Shown: positions 53,801-61,220, numbered from the stretch's first letter. The stretch is 64,000 nt of DNA from Pterois miles (GCA_947000775.1 CAMQGK010000052.1:35889501-35953500), one strand, 5' to 3'. Notes: generated by a model not told the origin, from the letters alone. Made by a program: numbers and translations.

Positions 53801-56593
53801 GTCACTGGCGTCTTTCACAGTCCCTCCAGCTGAGCCTCTCCGTCCTCACTCTGCTGTAGCGTCTGTTTCACCTGCAGGCTGAGCAGGAGTCTTTCTCCCA
53901 GAGAACAACATCGTTATGGCTCCTTGTTGGCTCTCTTTCTTTTTCAATCAGGATTCAGAGCACAATGAATACACTGTAAAAAAATCCACGAAGCAGCGAA
54001 GCTGCGAAAGGTGAACCGCGTTATAGTGAGGGTTCACTGTACACATTGTAAATCCCTGAGTCAAATTTCATGAGCTTTGGGCAACAACTACCAGAGATAA
54101 TGAGAAACTATTTTTTGGGTCCAATTGACCCCAATGTTAACGAAAATTTCAAAGTCCAGAATCCAGGATTTCCGGATCACCCCCAAAATTAAACCAGTTC
54201 TTCCTTTTCACATTTTCAACACACCCTGAAAATTTCATCAAAATCCATCCATAAGTTTTTGAGTTATCTTGAACAAAGACAAACAGACAGATAAACGCTG
54301 GAAAAAACATCACCTCCTTGGCGGAGGTAATTAATTATAACCTGTTCCCTGTAGGGATGGCACAATACCAGAAATCTAGTAGTCAATATAAATTAATTAA
54401 TAAATAAAATAAATAATTCCCATGCAATTCAACATACACTCCTTATTAAAAACACTGATGTGAAAACATCTCCTTCAAATGTCTGGATTTATTCAAGCTT
54501 CTCACCAAAAACTTAATTTTATGAGATTACATTTGAACACATCATGAGAAAGTTCACCCTATATCATTTACCTGAGCAGACAGTGAATGCCTCATAATAA
54601 CTCAGTGGCACCTCTGTTAACATCTGTATTTCCACCATTTAACCAGTCAGGACTGAGCTGCTAACGGCTGCTAACAGCTAACATTACTGACTCTCATCCT
54701 GCTGGTTTCAACACAGATTTGTTGTTCACAGCATCATATTATCAGGGAAACTACTGTGCATGTGTAACTGTTGGAAAGCATCAATAATCAATAGTCACAG
54801 AGGCATGAGACGCCCAGAAAGAGGACAACTACGGTTCTCTATTCCCATCACTATCATTTTCCCTGCCTGCCAAACTGTCCTGATGATTTCATATTACAGG
54901 CATCGTATGGTGCCTTTGTTACTGACTTGGTACCAAAGTACTAGATCTCGTGACATCCCTCGTTCCCACAGCCCAAGGTGATGTTCTCAAATGTCTTGTT
55001 TTGTGTAACCAAACCCTAAAATATTCAGTATACAATGTTCATAAAACAGAAAATATTCATATTTAAGAAGCTGAAACTGGTTTATTTGCTGGTCAGTGTT
55101 TATGTTGATTATTCTAATGTCCCCATGAGGATCAGCGATGTTGTCATCGATGATCAATTTGTACAGCCGATCCTCTGACTCGACAGCTCACCTTGACGGA
55201 GTTGTAGAAAGCCTCGAAGACGCCGACGCTCTTGGAGCTGAGCTGCAGGTTGACCAGCCCCTCCATGCTCAGAGAGATGCCGTGATGTTGCAGCGCCTCC
55301 TTACACACCAGCAAGATGACACCCGCCACCGTTTCCTGCACACGAATCAACCAGGACATCCATGTGGTCAGAAATACTAGGCACCATTTTAAACACCAAC
55401 TCTGATGACGTATTAAGACTACAACAATAATTAATGAATCCAGACAAACACCGGTGCAGTGACCTGGGCAGCACCAGCATCTGACTTATTACAGTAGTAG
55501 TAGTACTTATAATAGTACATCAGCAGCAGTACAAGTTGCAGTACTACCAGTAGATGAATTGCTAAAGACACCCCTAAAGATAGCCTGGACCCCCTAAAGA
55601 CCCCTTGGACCCTCTTAAAGATCCCCTGGACCCCCCTAAAAAGACCATAACCCTAAAACAGGACTACTGTGGGTCTCAGAGTGTTAAAGCCCTGTGTTAC
55701 TTAAAGTATAAAAGTACTATCCAAATATTCTTCACATACTAAAAGTAAATGGAATTATTATGCAAAATAGCTTTAGACAATTATATAAAACACTGGATAT
55801 GAATTATATATCATAATATATTTTGTATTAATCTACAGTTGATGCACCGTTTGATTTACTCAGTAACTGTAGATGGTGCCAAAAAGCCAACACAGCTGGA
55901 TATGTCCGTTTATTAAATCTCTCCTAATAAAACACACCACACACCTGGCTGTGCGCCACACCTGGGTCTAATTGGTCCTCATTAGCAGACCATCATGGCT
56001 GCCAACAGCGACGCTGATTGGCTACACAGCCTGAAATGGCTGCAACACCTGCAAAGCAACTAAAGCTGTCAAACAAAGTTGTTGGGTGTAAAGTAGCATA
56101 AAAGGGATATGCTAAAGTACCTCAAAAGTGTACTCGAGTGCATGTCTTTAGTTACTTTCCTCCACTGACGTTTTAACGGTTAGTTAAGTGATCTTCTCCA
56201 GAACCTGAGGGGTGACAGAATCGATCACAACACCTCTGCTGTCTAACGGAGAGGGAAAGGCCATCCTCGCTAAGTACAGGCAGCTATTTTCACATGAACT
56301 GCAGGGTAATTATTTACAGTAATTTTGGTCCTGAGCCATTGCAATGAATTCAAATGGGACCAATTTAAACCGTTTCTATCAGTTACACCTATATTTGGGA
56401 CATGTCAAAATGGCTGCTGTGAAAATGGCATTATCTTAATCAAAGCGATGGCAGTTACCGTTAACTAAACAGCAGCTTGTTCGCTCGCTAAGCTAAGCTA
56501 AGCTAAGCTAAGCTAACTGCGGCTAACGCGACTCACCCCTTCATGGTAAACTTTGTTCGCTCTTTTCAGTCGGATATCCAAAGTGACGCTCAT
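36719..56593 (-). CDS. vps26c: vps26c (dscr3), Retriever complex subunit, whole gene in 8 coding exons
   Basis: Eight exons on the minus strand join in frame to 297 codons plus stop, the same length as human VPS26C/DSCR3. Exons in order: 56593-56537, 55335-55192, 52489-52340, 48369-48289, 45924-45850, 44665-44515, 43533-43381, 36801-36719. All junctions have GT donors and AG acceptors. The protein is an arrestin-fold VPS26 paralogue. In the Retriever complex (with VPS35L and VPS29, acting with the CCC complex and SNX17) it recycles integrins and other cargo from endosomes to the plasma membrane. Recognisable blocks include KRANKVYHEG, KSVGVFEAFYNSVK, GKTEIPFEFPL, YETYHGVFVNIQ, CDMKRSLLAKDL, FTITPDTLQN, NCVISQPLTGE, ELQLVRVETCGCAEGYARD, IPIYMVFPRLF and HLITENFPLKLCR. 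No break is seen, so the gene looks functional. Its last intron (36802-43380) carries a 5.3-kb minisatellite, and other introns carry LINE, SINE and DNA-transposon copies. Confidence 0.95.
36851..37031. repeat. 84-bp tandem duplication in the last vps26c intron
   Basis: GAATCAAATACCTGAAATAC begins at 36851 and again at 36935, and GAATCAAATACCT begins a partial third copy at 37019. The unit is 84 bp and the two full copies look identical. The unit is GC-richer than its surroundings and unrelated to the neighbouring minisatellite. Confidence 0.95.
37070..38175 (+). repeat. 22-bp minisatellite, variant domain 1
   Basis: About 50 copies of a 22-bp unit starting GTCATAGTGTAGTATGT and ending in either CAAAG or AACAT. 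The two endings are interspersed in short runs. An irregular copy with extra sequence lies near 37588-37617. The domain lies within the last intron of vps26c. Confidence 0.96.
38176..42370 (+). repeat. 22-bp minisatellite, variant domain 2
   Basis: About 190 copies of CATAGTGTAGTATGTAAAAT and CGTAGTGTAGTATGTAAAAT preceded by GC or GT, with shorter 20-bp TTAGTATAGTATGTAAAATG variants and 17-bp shortened copies. The CAAAG/AACAT endings of domain 1 are nearly absent. Because 22 is not a multiple of three, every minus-strand frame translates to the same repeating peptide, which gives ORFs up to 430 codons that are not genes. Confidence 0.97.
42371..42645 (+). repeat. Degenerate ~35-40-bp satellite-related units
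   Basis: Units begin GTCATAGTACAGTATGCC, GTCATATTATAGTATGTC, GTCCTAGTATAATATGTC and GACCTAGTATAGTATGTC, each followed by an A-rich spacer. They mirror the degenerate repeats at 35613-36370, so the minisatellite sits between two stretches of the longer unit. Confidence 0.85.
42655..42780. repeat. Teleost dispersed repeat with GACGTTTCGCC motif
   Basis: The stretch AGACGTTTCGCCCCTTATCC followed by AAGTGGCTTCATCAGTTC is a short repeat I recognise as common in fish genomes. It ends in an imperfect inverted pair around ACTAGTCCCCACTAGT. I cannot assign its family. Confidence 0.55.
42781..43380. other. vps26c last intron, 5' part
   Basis: Unique intronic sequence directly downstream of exon 7. 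I see no other gene or clear repeat in it. Confidence 0.5.
43381..43533 (-). CDS. vps26c: vps26c exon 7 (residues 220-271)
   Basis: It completes Gly220 and encodes CAEGYARDATEIQNIQ through TLETTNFKV plus the first base of Glu271. The acceptor is TGTTGCAG and the donor is GTCAGT, phase 1. The next exon is 6.6 kb away, across the minisatellite. Confidence 0.95.
43740..44060 (-). mobile_element. hAT-like MITE fragment in vps26c intron 6
   Basis: TTGATGCTTTCCAACAGTTA, CACATGCACAGTAGTTTCCC and the CATGATGTGTTCAAATG / GGTGAGAA stretch match, as the reverse complement, the element at 54353-54960. The terminal inverted repeats are not visible here, so this copy is internal or truncated. Confidence 0.75.
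44515..44665 (-). CDS. vps26c: vps26c exon 6 (residues 170-220)
   Basis: It encodes RSLLPKFVVRGHLDATNCVI through LQLVRVETC plus the first base of a Gly codon. The acceptor is GCCTACAG and the donor is GTGAGT, phase 1. Confidence 0.95.
44666..45849. other. vps26c intron 5
   Basis: Intronic sequence without a feature I can name. Short ORFs here have no recognisable domain. Confidence 0.4.
45850..45924 (-). CDS. vps26c: vps26c exon 5 (residues 145-169)
   Basis: It encodes 25 residues, PQKAKVVPTPVN then FTITPDTLQNTRE. The acceptor is GATTTTCAG, the donor is GAG then GTAAGA, and both boundaries are phase 0. Confidence 0.94.
46021..46110. repeat. Teleost dispersed repeat (TTAGATCCCCATTAGCTGCT type)
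   Basis: TTTTATTAGATCCCCATTAG followed by CAGCAGCTACGCTTCCTGGG is the recognisable end of a repeat common in fish genomes. The rest of the element is too degenerate to place. Confidence 0.5.
46525..46870 (+). repeat. Probable retroelement-derived fragment in intron 4
   Basis: ACACCTTATCGTGGTAGG, followed by AATGACC, GGCTATGCCG and AACTCCAGGTAGG, resembles the leader of teleost non-LTR retroelements. No intact ORF is visible. The identification rests on motif recall alone. Confidence 0.35.
46871..48288. other. vps26c intron 4, remainder
   Basis: AT-rich intronic sequence. A GC-rich patch near 46990-47040 (CGGACCGTGGTCCGAGTCCG) could be a transposon end, but I cannot support a family. Confidence 0.35.
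48289..48369 (-). CDS. vps26c: vps26c exon 4 (residues 118-144)
   Basis: It encodes 27 residues, YSLRCDMKRSLLAKDL then SRTCEFILHCQ. The acceptor is CCTCCTCAG, the donor is CAG then GTCAGT, and both boundaries are phase 0. Confidence 0.94.
48505..48640. repeat. LINE/SINE-type tail fragment followed by a (GT)n microsatellite
   Basis: GCACTTTATTGATCCCAGGG GGGAATTC (48509-48536) is a typical fish LINE or SINE 3' tail. A perfect GT run follows at 48582-48639, about 29 units. Confidence 0.75.
48783..49310 (-). mobile_element. LINE 3' UTR with a 44-bp tandem repeat
   Basis: The 3' end TTGCTTTATTGGTCCCACAG TGGGGAAATTC near 48803-48833 is a typical teleost LINE tail. Between it and the reverse transcriptase ORF a 44-bp unit starting GTTGTGAATGTGACTGTGAT repeats at 48985, 49029, 49073 and 49117, followed by degraded copies up to about 49310. 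The degraded copies drop single bases, so they may be decayed or poorly resolved. Confidence 0.8.
49289..51180 (-). pseudogene. Non-LTR retrotransposon (LINE) reverse transcriptase, broken
   Basis: On the minus strand, fragments read as a jockey-superfamily (L2/CR1/Rex1-like) reverse transcriptase. Palm motifs are FFDFSSAFNT (motif A, ~50300), APQGTVLAPFLFTLYTADF (~50070) and KFSDDSAIVG (motif C, with FSDD in place of F/YADD). Downstream come YKYLGVHLNNKLDW and the C-terminal RYRRSFLPAAVRLHNQH. The 5' part near 51174-51010 keeps DLNHYFNRF. The middle is replaced by a G-rich low-complexity block, and there are two small local duplications near 50100 and 50330, so the frame is not continuous. 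There is no endonuclease domain, so the copy is 5'-truncated and inactive. It lies in vps26c intron 3 in the same orientation as the gene. Confidence 0.9.
50555..50985. repeat. G-rich low-complexity block inside the LINE
   Basis: Long G homopolymers, especially 50808-50843 and 50900-50957, are broken by short residual bases. The block occupies the place where the LINE linker and first reverse transcriptase segment should be. The translations it gives (poly-Gly plus strand, poly-Pro minus strand) are not genes. The pattern suggests consensus or base-calling failure as much as a real expansion. Confidence 0.85.
51181..51523. other. vps26c intron 3, between LINE and hAT remnant
   Basis: This may include LINE leader sequence. 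I see no recognisable domain or repeat boundary. Confidence 0.35.
51524..51895 (+). mobile_element. hAT-type DNA transposon 5' remnant
   Basis: GTGTCAAAGTCGAGGCCCGC followed by GGGCCAAATCTGGCCC (51531-51566) is the familiar end of a hAT element. About 215 bp further on, an ORF starts MSQKSKVGAEGR and continues to QPVCLLYYEAV, resembling the N-terminal BED-like start of hAT transposases. The catalytic part is absent, so this is a fossil. Confidence 0.6.
51896..52339. other. vps26c intron 3, near exon 3
   Basis: Unique AT-rich intron with a short A-run at about 52072-52085 and a (TATG)n run at 52154-52174. Nothing else is identifiable. Confidence 0.4.
52340..52489 (-). CDS. vps26c: vps26c exon 3 (residues 68-117)
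   Basis: It encodes 50 residues from PIQLISSNIE to YHGVFVNIQ. The acceptor is TTCACAG, the donor is CAG then GTGAGT, and both boundaries are phase 0. Confidence 0.95.
52837..52916. repeat. 80-bp direct repeat, left copy
   Basis: AATTAATTATAACCTGTTCC through AATTAATTAATAAATAAA matches 54329-54408 with one visible mismatch (GGGATGTCAC versus GGGATGGCAC). It contains the AGGGATGTCACAATACC end of a hAT-like MITE plus 24 bp of its flank. Confidence 0.93.
53129..53468 (-). mobile_element. tRNA-derived SINE with LINE-like tail
   Basis: On the minus strand the head reads GGGGCGGCAGTAGCTCAG, with an A-box-like TAGCTCAGTCTGTAGG and the B-box GGTTCAAGTCC. The 3' end is GGACTAATAAAGGACTA, the complement of a LINE-style tail, finished by (TTC)n. 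Both parts look intact, about 320 bp long. Confidence 0.85.
53520..54039. mobile_element. Tigger/pogo-like MITE
   Basis: The left end CAGTGAACCCTCGTTTATCG and the right end, reverse complemented CAGTGAACCCTCACTATAAC, form terminal inverted repeats. TA lies on each side (53518-53519 and 54040-54041), the target duplication of mariner-superfamily elements. At 520 bp with no transposase ORF it is non-autonomous. Confidence 0.85.
54329..54408. repeat. 80-bp direct repeat, right copy
   Basis: Same sequence as 52837-52916 with one mismatch. Here it runs on into the complete MITE. Confidence 0.93.
54353..54960. mobile_element. hAT-like MITE in vps26c intron 2
   Basis: The left end AGGGATGGCACAATACCAG and the right end, reverse complemented AGGGATGTCACGAGATCTAG, are terminal inverted repeats of a MITE familiar from fish genomes. 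No transposase is present. It is inverted relative to the related fragment at 43740-44060. Confidence 0.75.
55192..55335 (-). CDS. vps26c: vps26c exon 2 (residues 20-67)
   Basis: It encodes 48 residues from ETVAGVILLV to EAFYNSVK. The acceptor is GTGTGCAG, the donor is AAG then GTGAGC, and both boundaries are phase 0. Confidence 0.94.
55569..55650. repeat. Short degenerate tandem repeat (CCTGGACCCCCTAAAGA)
   Basis: Four imperfect copies of CCTGGACCCCCTAAAGA-like units, about 20 bp each, in vps26c intron 1. Confidence 0.7.
55690..56170. mobile_element. Teleost dispersed element with AGTACTT/TTAGTTACTTT ends
   Basis: AAAGTATAAAAGTACTATCC at the left and GTCTTTAGTTACTTTCCTCC at the right are ends of a repeat common in teleosts, inferred to be a DNA-transposon derivative. 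Related pieces recur at 57775, 59335, 59745, 61080 and 63705. Confidence 0.55.
56487..56516. repeat. (GCTAA)n pentanucleotide repeat
   Basis: About six AGCTA/GCTAA units, only 20 bp inside the first vps26c intron from the exon 1 donor. Confidence 0.9.
56537..56593 (-). CDS. vps26c: vps26c exon 1 (residues 1-19)
   Basis: It encodes MSVTLDIRLKRANKVYHEG and ends GGG before GTGAGT. The ATG is preceded by GGAG and followed by AGC. This start gives the same total length as the human protein and aligns with its ALDIKIKRANKVYH start. Confidence 0.93.
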
Positions 56594-56830
56594 CTCCGCC
56601 CGCGGCCCGCCGGGCGGACGTTTACCGGGCTGCTGACGGTCTACTTTCTGTTGGTACCAACGAAAAAACAGCGCGTTTATCGCTAAAGTATCTCCAACTC
56701 TGCCGGTCTGTGCCCCACAGGTCTGCTTCCGCCAGGCAGCAACATGTATATATACAACTTCCGGAGCGAGTGCTTCAAAATAAAGGCGGCATCTCAGGCT
56801 TCCGGGTCTCAATCCTTCAGAGTAAAAGTG
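56594..56830 (-). promoter_or_regulatory. vps26c: vps26c 5' UTR and promoter region
   Basis: Directly upstream of the ATG is a CpG-rich patch (CGCCCGCGGCCCGCCGGGCG near 56599-56618), as at many housekeeping-gene promoters. A TATATATA near 56747-56754 could be chance. The transcription start cannot be fixed from sequence. Confidence 0.5.
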
Positions 56831-56847
56831 TGAAATCACAGGACGCA

Positions 56848-57055
56848 TAAAGACAGACACCATTCACACCTACAGGACATTTAGAGTCATCAGTTAACCT
56901 GCATGTCTTGGGACTGTGGGAGGAAACCGGAGCACCTGGAGAAAACCCAGCTAACACAGGGAGAACATGGAGACTCCACACAGGAGGACCCAGCCGGATT
57001 CGAACCTGTGACCCTCGAGCTGCGACGACGCTGCAGCTGTTGAAGTACCCACCGT
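56848..57055 (-). mobile_element. tRNA-derived SINE-like repeat, copy 1
   Basis: The plus strand holds GACAGACACCATTCACACC, GGACTGTGGGAGGAAACCGG, AACATGGAGACTCCACACAG and GGATTCGAACCTGTG, the last being an RNA polymerase III B-box in reverse complement. The 3' half is shorter than in copies 2 and 3. Confidence 0.75.
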
Positions 57056-57222
57056 GTAAAAATACACAGTACACAAAATGGCCCATTTAAGAATTATATC
57101 TATTAAAGATTATTATTACTATTGATGTATTAATGTATGTATAAGACATTTTTTGTTATGGAAAAATTGAACAGCATTGCCTTGAACTATTAACTACTAT
57201 TCCACTGTTGTTAGAATACCGG

Positions 57223-57295
57223 TTTTATTTATTTATTTATTTATTTATTTATTTGTTTGCTTGTTTGTTTGTTTATTTATTTATCTATCTATTTT
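57223..57295. repeat. (TTTA)n / (TTTG)n microsatellite
   Basis: A TTTA run followed by TTTG and TTTA units and a short TCTA tail. Confidence 0.95.
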
Positions 57296-57447
57296 CTTCT
57301 TTCTTTACTTTATTGTAAAACATTTAAACTACACACCCTGTTTGAAAGGTGCTATATAAATAAAGTTTATTATTGTTATTATTGTTTTTGTTGTAATTAT
57401 TACCATTACTACTATTGTTATATGCTTCTAGCTTGTGAACTCGTCTT

Positions 57448-57742
57448 TATGTTATCCATCCATCTTCAACCTCTTATCCCGTTAGGGGTGTCGGGGGTCT
57501 GGAGACAATCCCAGCTGGCATTGGGTGAAGGTGGGTTCACCTGGACAGGTCTCCAGTCCATCACAGGACACATAGAGACAGACACTGTTCACACTCACAT
57601 TCACACCTGCAGGACATTTAGAGTTATCAATTGATTATCATTATATGACATCAGCATGTCTTTGGACTGTGGGAGGAAGCCGGAGTACCCGGAGAAAACC
57701 CACGCTTACACAGAATCGAACCTGCAACCCTCTTGCTGTGAG
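57448..57742 (-). mobile_element. tRNA-derived SINE-like repeat, copy 2
   Basis: It starts CCATCCATCTTCAACCTCTT ATCCC, then GGTCTCCAGTCCATCACAGG, CACACTCACATTCACACCTG, GGACTGTGGGAGGAAGCCGG and GAATCGAACCTGCAACCC, a classic teleost repeat order. The tRNA-like head is cut short at the right end. Confidence 0.8.
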
Positions 57743-57774
57743 TTATTATTTAATATATTTTGTGTTATTGATCT

Positions 57775-57910
57775 GAATTCGCAAAGTAAAGTCAAAGTAT
57801 AATATTTCACCCTGAAATGTAGTGAAGTATAAAGTAGCAGAAAATAGAAATAATTAAGTACACTACTTGAGTAAATGTGCTTAGTTACTTTCTGTCTGTA
57901 CATCTCTGCT
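57775..57910. mobile_element. Teleost dispersed element fragment (TTAGTTACTTT type)
   Basis: AAAGTCAAAGTATAATATTT through TGAGTAAATGTGCTTAGTTACT matches the same family as 55690-56170. Confidence 0.5.
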
Positions 57911-58010
57911 TCTACTGAGCCGGCGAACAGTCGTCCTCCCTTTACAGTGAATAATCCAGTTTAGTGGAGCACTGAGCTCCTGGAGAAACAGACCCAGTGA
58001 GGCCTGCTAA

Positions 58011-58643
58011 CAGCTGGCTTTAAACATTAGCTGGGTTTAAACCTTACAGCTGGCTTTAAACGTTAGCTGGCTTTAAACCTTACAGCTGGCTTTAAACCTT
58101 ACAGCTGGTTTTAAACGTTAGCTGGCTTTAAACCTTACAGCTGGCTTTAAACCTTACAGCTGGCTTTAAACCTTACAGCTGGTTTTAAACCTTACAGCTG
58201 GTTTTAAACGTTAGCTGGCTTTAAACCTTACAGCTGGCTTTAAACCTTACAGCTGGTTTTAAACATTAGCTGGCTTTAAACCTTACAGCTGGCTTTAAAC
58301 CTTACAGCTGGCTTTAAACCTTACAGCTGGCTTTAAACCTTACAGCTGGCTTTAAACCTTACAGCTGGCTTTAAACCTTACAGCTGGCTTTAAACCTTAC
58401 AGCTGGTTTTAAACGTTAGCTGGCTTTAAACCTTACAGCTGGCTTTAAACCTTACAGCTGGCTTTAAACCTTACAACTGGCTTTAAACCTTACAGCTGGC
58501 TTTAAACGTTAGCTGGCTTTAAACCTTACAGCTGGCTTTAAACCTTACAGCTGGCTTTAAACGTTAGCTGGCTTTAAACCTTACAGCTGGCTTTAAACCT
58601 TACAGCTGGCTTTAAACCTTACAGCTGGCTTTAAACGTTAAAC
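58011..58643. repeat. 17/19-bp minisatellite (CAGCTGGCTTTAAAC)
   Basis: About 34 copies of GCTGGCTTTAAACCTTACA (19 bp), mixed with a 17-bp form where CTTACA is replaced by GTTA. Each 19-bp unit contains CAGCTG. It lies in the intergenic region between vps26c and kcnj15. Confidence 0.96.
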
Positions 58644-59129
58644 GTCAGCGTTACAGGCTGTGAGCACAACATGTCAAAATGAATATCTCATAACCCAAAC
58701 AATCTGCATGGCTGGATAGGCTACCAGTCAGCGTGAGCAAGAAAATATAGTAAACCAACTCTTTAACATTTGTAAATAATCTGCATTAAAATAATCTGCT
58801 AAACCCTCCTCTTCCTCTTTACCTGTTAAAGCTGCAGTTTGCTGAGCAGTGGGACGTCTTCAGGATGCAGTGACCAGACAAGACAATACTGCTTACTGTT
58901 ACAATATGTGGTTCATAGAGGTTAGTAATATTAGTAGAGCTCACTGGTGGCAGTCGTCATTTATTTATTTATTTATTTAAGATGCTCCCACATTGGGGCT
59001 GCAACATTTAGATGTGTTTTCTGGCTAACATGTTTAAAGTTGCTGTTGATCAAAATGTTACCTCTCCATCTCTGACTGTTAAAGATCAGTTGTGTTTTGG
59101 ATTTAAAGGTTGTTTTTACCAGATACAGT

Positions 59130-59130
<1 letters not shown>

Positions 59131-59183
<53 letters not shown>
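59131..59183. repeat. (CA)n microsatellite
   Basis: An uninterrupted CA run of about 26 units. Confidence 0.97.
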
Positions 59184-59185
<2 letters not shown>

Positions 59186-59334
59186 TGAGTTGCCACAACA
59201 AAAGCTCAGGACGACCTGAGATGGTGGAGCTGGTGGCTGAACCTGTTTTTGTCCTTTGTCCATTCAGTCCTCGTCGTCCCACACTGGGTCCCACTGCTGA
59301 CTGGAGCTCATCGCCATGAACTGGTGGAAGGAGG

Positions 59335-59780
59335 GTTTAGATATTTTACTTAAGGAAAAGTAGCAATACCACAGTGTAGAAATACTCTGTTTCAAAGAAA
59401 AGTCCTTCCACCTGCAACCCGGGGGGGTCTGGAACTGATCCCAGCTGGCTCTGGGTGAGGGCAGGTTCACCTGGACAGGTCTCCAGTCCAACACAGGACA
59501 CATAGAGACAGACACCATTCACACTCACATTCACACCTGCAGGACATTTAGAGTCATCAGTTAACCTGCATGTCTTGGGACTGTGGGAGGAAACCTGAGC
59601 ACCTGGAGAAAACCCAGCTAACACGGGAAGAACATGGAGACTCCACACAGGAAGACCCCGAGCCGGATTCGAACCTGTGGCCCTCTAGCTTTGAGGCCAC
59701 AGCGCTGACCACTGCGCCACCACGCAGCCTTGATGTGGCATCAAAATATACTTAAAGTACCAAAAGTAAAAGTACTCATG
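59335..59780 (-). mobile_element. SINE copy 3 nested in a teleost dispersed element
   Basis: The SINE lies at about 59404-59733. Its tRNA-like head, on the minus strand, reads GGTGGCGCAGTGGTCAGCGC with the perfect B-box GGTTCGAATCC. It is flanked by ATTTTACTTAAGGAAAAGTA on the left and AAAGTACCAAAAGTAAAAGT on the right, two parts of the dispersed element that it split. This is the fullest of the three SINE copies. Confidence 0.8.
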
Positions 59781-60540
59781 ATGCTGACGTAACAATGCTC
59801 AGTGAAGTCTGGAAGTGGCCGGTCCAGATGATCTTCTCTCGGCGTTGGGTTTAATGATGGACGAGAGGCCGGACTGTCTTTCTGCCGTCGTTGTCGCGTG
59901 GCCGGTACAGAGTACGTCCTGGATAGAAACAGGGTATGTACTGGTCGAGTACAGCATTGGCTCACTGTGGCGGCTCACACGCAGCACTCCACCGGGAACA
60001 GCAACCGTTTTAGCCACAAGCTACTGAGCTTATTGTTATACTGTTAGTTCACATTTTAACACTCCAAATACGACGGCAAGCCTCCATAAACCTCTGACTA
60101 GTGTACATATAGTCATATAGTGAACAGATATCGTATAAATGAACAGTAATATATGCTGCGCTGAGCTCCACAACTCCAGGTCTGTCATGGACTGGCAACG
60201 AATTACGGCCAGGTGTGTTTATGGACCGCCCTTCAGCCAATTACTGTGCCCCAAATGAAAACCGTGCAGGTGGAATCATTTACCCGAAAAACTCTGTTAC
60301 TCAGAACGGCCCACTCATCACTGTCATCACTCACGTATCTGGGTCTGGGGTCGGTTCACAGGGGCAACAGCTCCAGCTTCAGATCCCCAAACTTCCCTCT
60401 CGGGACGTCCGTCAAGATCCCTGGCCGGCGCTGCCACCCGACCCCGGCGCTTCCTGCTGAAGGTGCTGAGCCCACAGGACGGAGATGGAGGGGTGCCACG
60501 TCGCCACCGCCATGCGCTCGCTGACGGGCCCTCCATCTGG
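59781..60540. other. Intergenic sequence, no recognisable feature
   Basis: Several overlapping short ORFs on both strands show no family I recognise. The right part (60380-60540) is CpG-rich. Confidence 0.4.
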
Positions 60541-60549
60541 GCCTGGCTC

Positions 60550-60720
60550 CAGACGGGGGAACCCCCGGGCCCCAGACGGGGGACCCCCGATCTCCAGACG
60601 GGGGACCCCCGGGCCCCAGACGGGGAACCCCCGGGCCCCAGACGGGGGACCCCCGGGCCCCAGACGGGGGACCTCCGGGCTCCAGACGGGGGACCCCCGG
60701 GCTCCTCCGGGCTCCCCCCG
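60550..60720. repeat. GC-rich 22-bp minisatellite (CAGACGGGGGACCCCCGGG)
   Basis: CAGACGGGG starts at 60550, 60573, 60595, 60617, 60639, 60661 and 60683, seven copies mostly 22 bp apart. Each unit contains the palindromic CCCGGG and runs of five G and five C. Confidence 0.95.
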
Positions 60721-61079
60721 GGCCGGGTCTCTCCTCCTCTGCCTCGTTCGCTCGTGGGGTCTTGTGAACCATTCTTAGTCTGGCCCCTCACCTGAGACCA
60801 GTCTAGATACCATACCATGTGGTTATGGCTTTATTCTCATTATTCTGTCTCACTGTTTTGCTCGTTTTCATCGTTTTGTATTTTATCTGTGCAAACACTT
60901 AATTACTATGTTTAGAAAGCTGTTATACAAATCTTTGAGATTATTAGTATCATTATTATTAACTCGGGTACATTGACATTAATTTGAATGGTGATTAATG
61001 AACATTTTTCACATGAAAAAATAAATTAAAAATGAATAAATACACTGCTGGGCAGTTCAGTCTGTATTAATATATCATA

Positions 61080-61220
61080 TCAGTTGATTTAAATTCTGTA
61101 TTAAGAATCTGAAAAGTAACTAAAGCTTTAAATAGATGTAGAAGAGTAGAAACAGAAGATGGAAATACTCAAGTAATATCGGTGAATAAAGTTATTTTAG
61201 TTACTTTCCACCACTGGCAC
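61080..61220. mobile_element. Teleost dispersed element fragment
   Basis: GAAAAGTAACTAAAGCTTTA through TTTTAGTTACTTTCCACCAC matches the family at 55690-56170. Confidence 0.55.

Larger units (their letters stand above)
52917..54328. mobile_element. Composite 1.41-kb insertion between 80-bp direct repeats
   Basis: The ends carry short inverted motifs: CAGACCTCCACCAAG near 52940 and CTTGGCGGAGG near 54317. The right part (54060-54320) has the AAAATCCATCCATAAGTTTT TGAGTTATC motif of a widespread fish element. A tRNA-derived SINE and a Tigger-like MITE are nested inside. The family of the host element is not identified. Confidence 0.6.

Noticed and set aside
58973..59319. ORFs rich in CV or TH repeats
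   Set aside because: Translations of the (CA)n microsatellite.
59799..60027. Overlapping short ORFs on both strands
   Set aside because: I recognise no family; without splice signals or homology there is no support for a gene.
60327..60818. Overlapping ORFs rich in GPP/RGSP-type repeats near 60.5 kb
   Set aside because: They arise from the 22-bp GC-rich minisatellite, are open in several frames and strands, and have no known domain.
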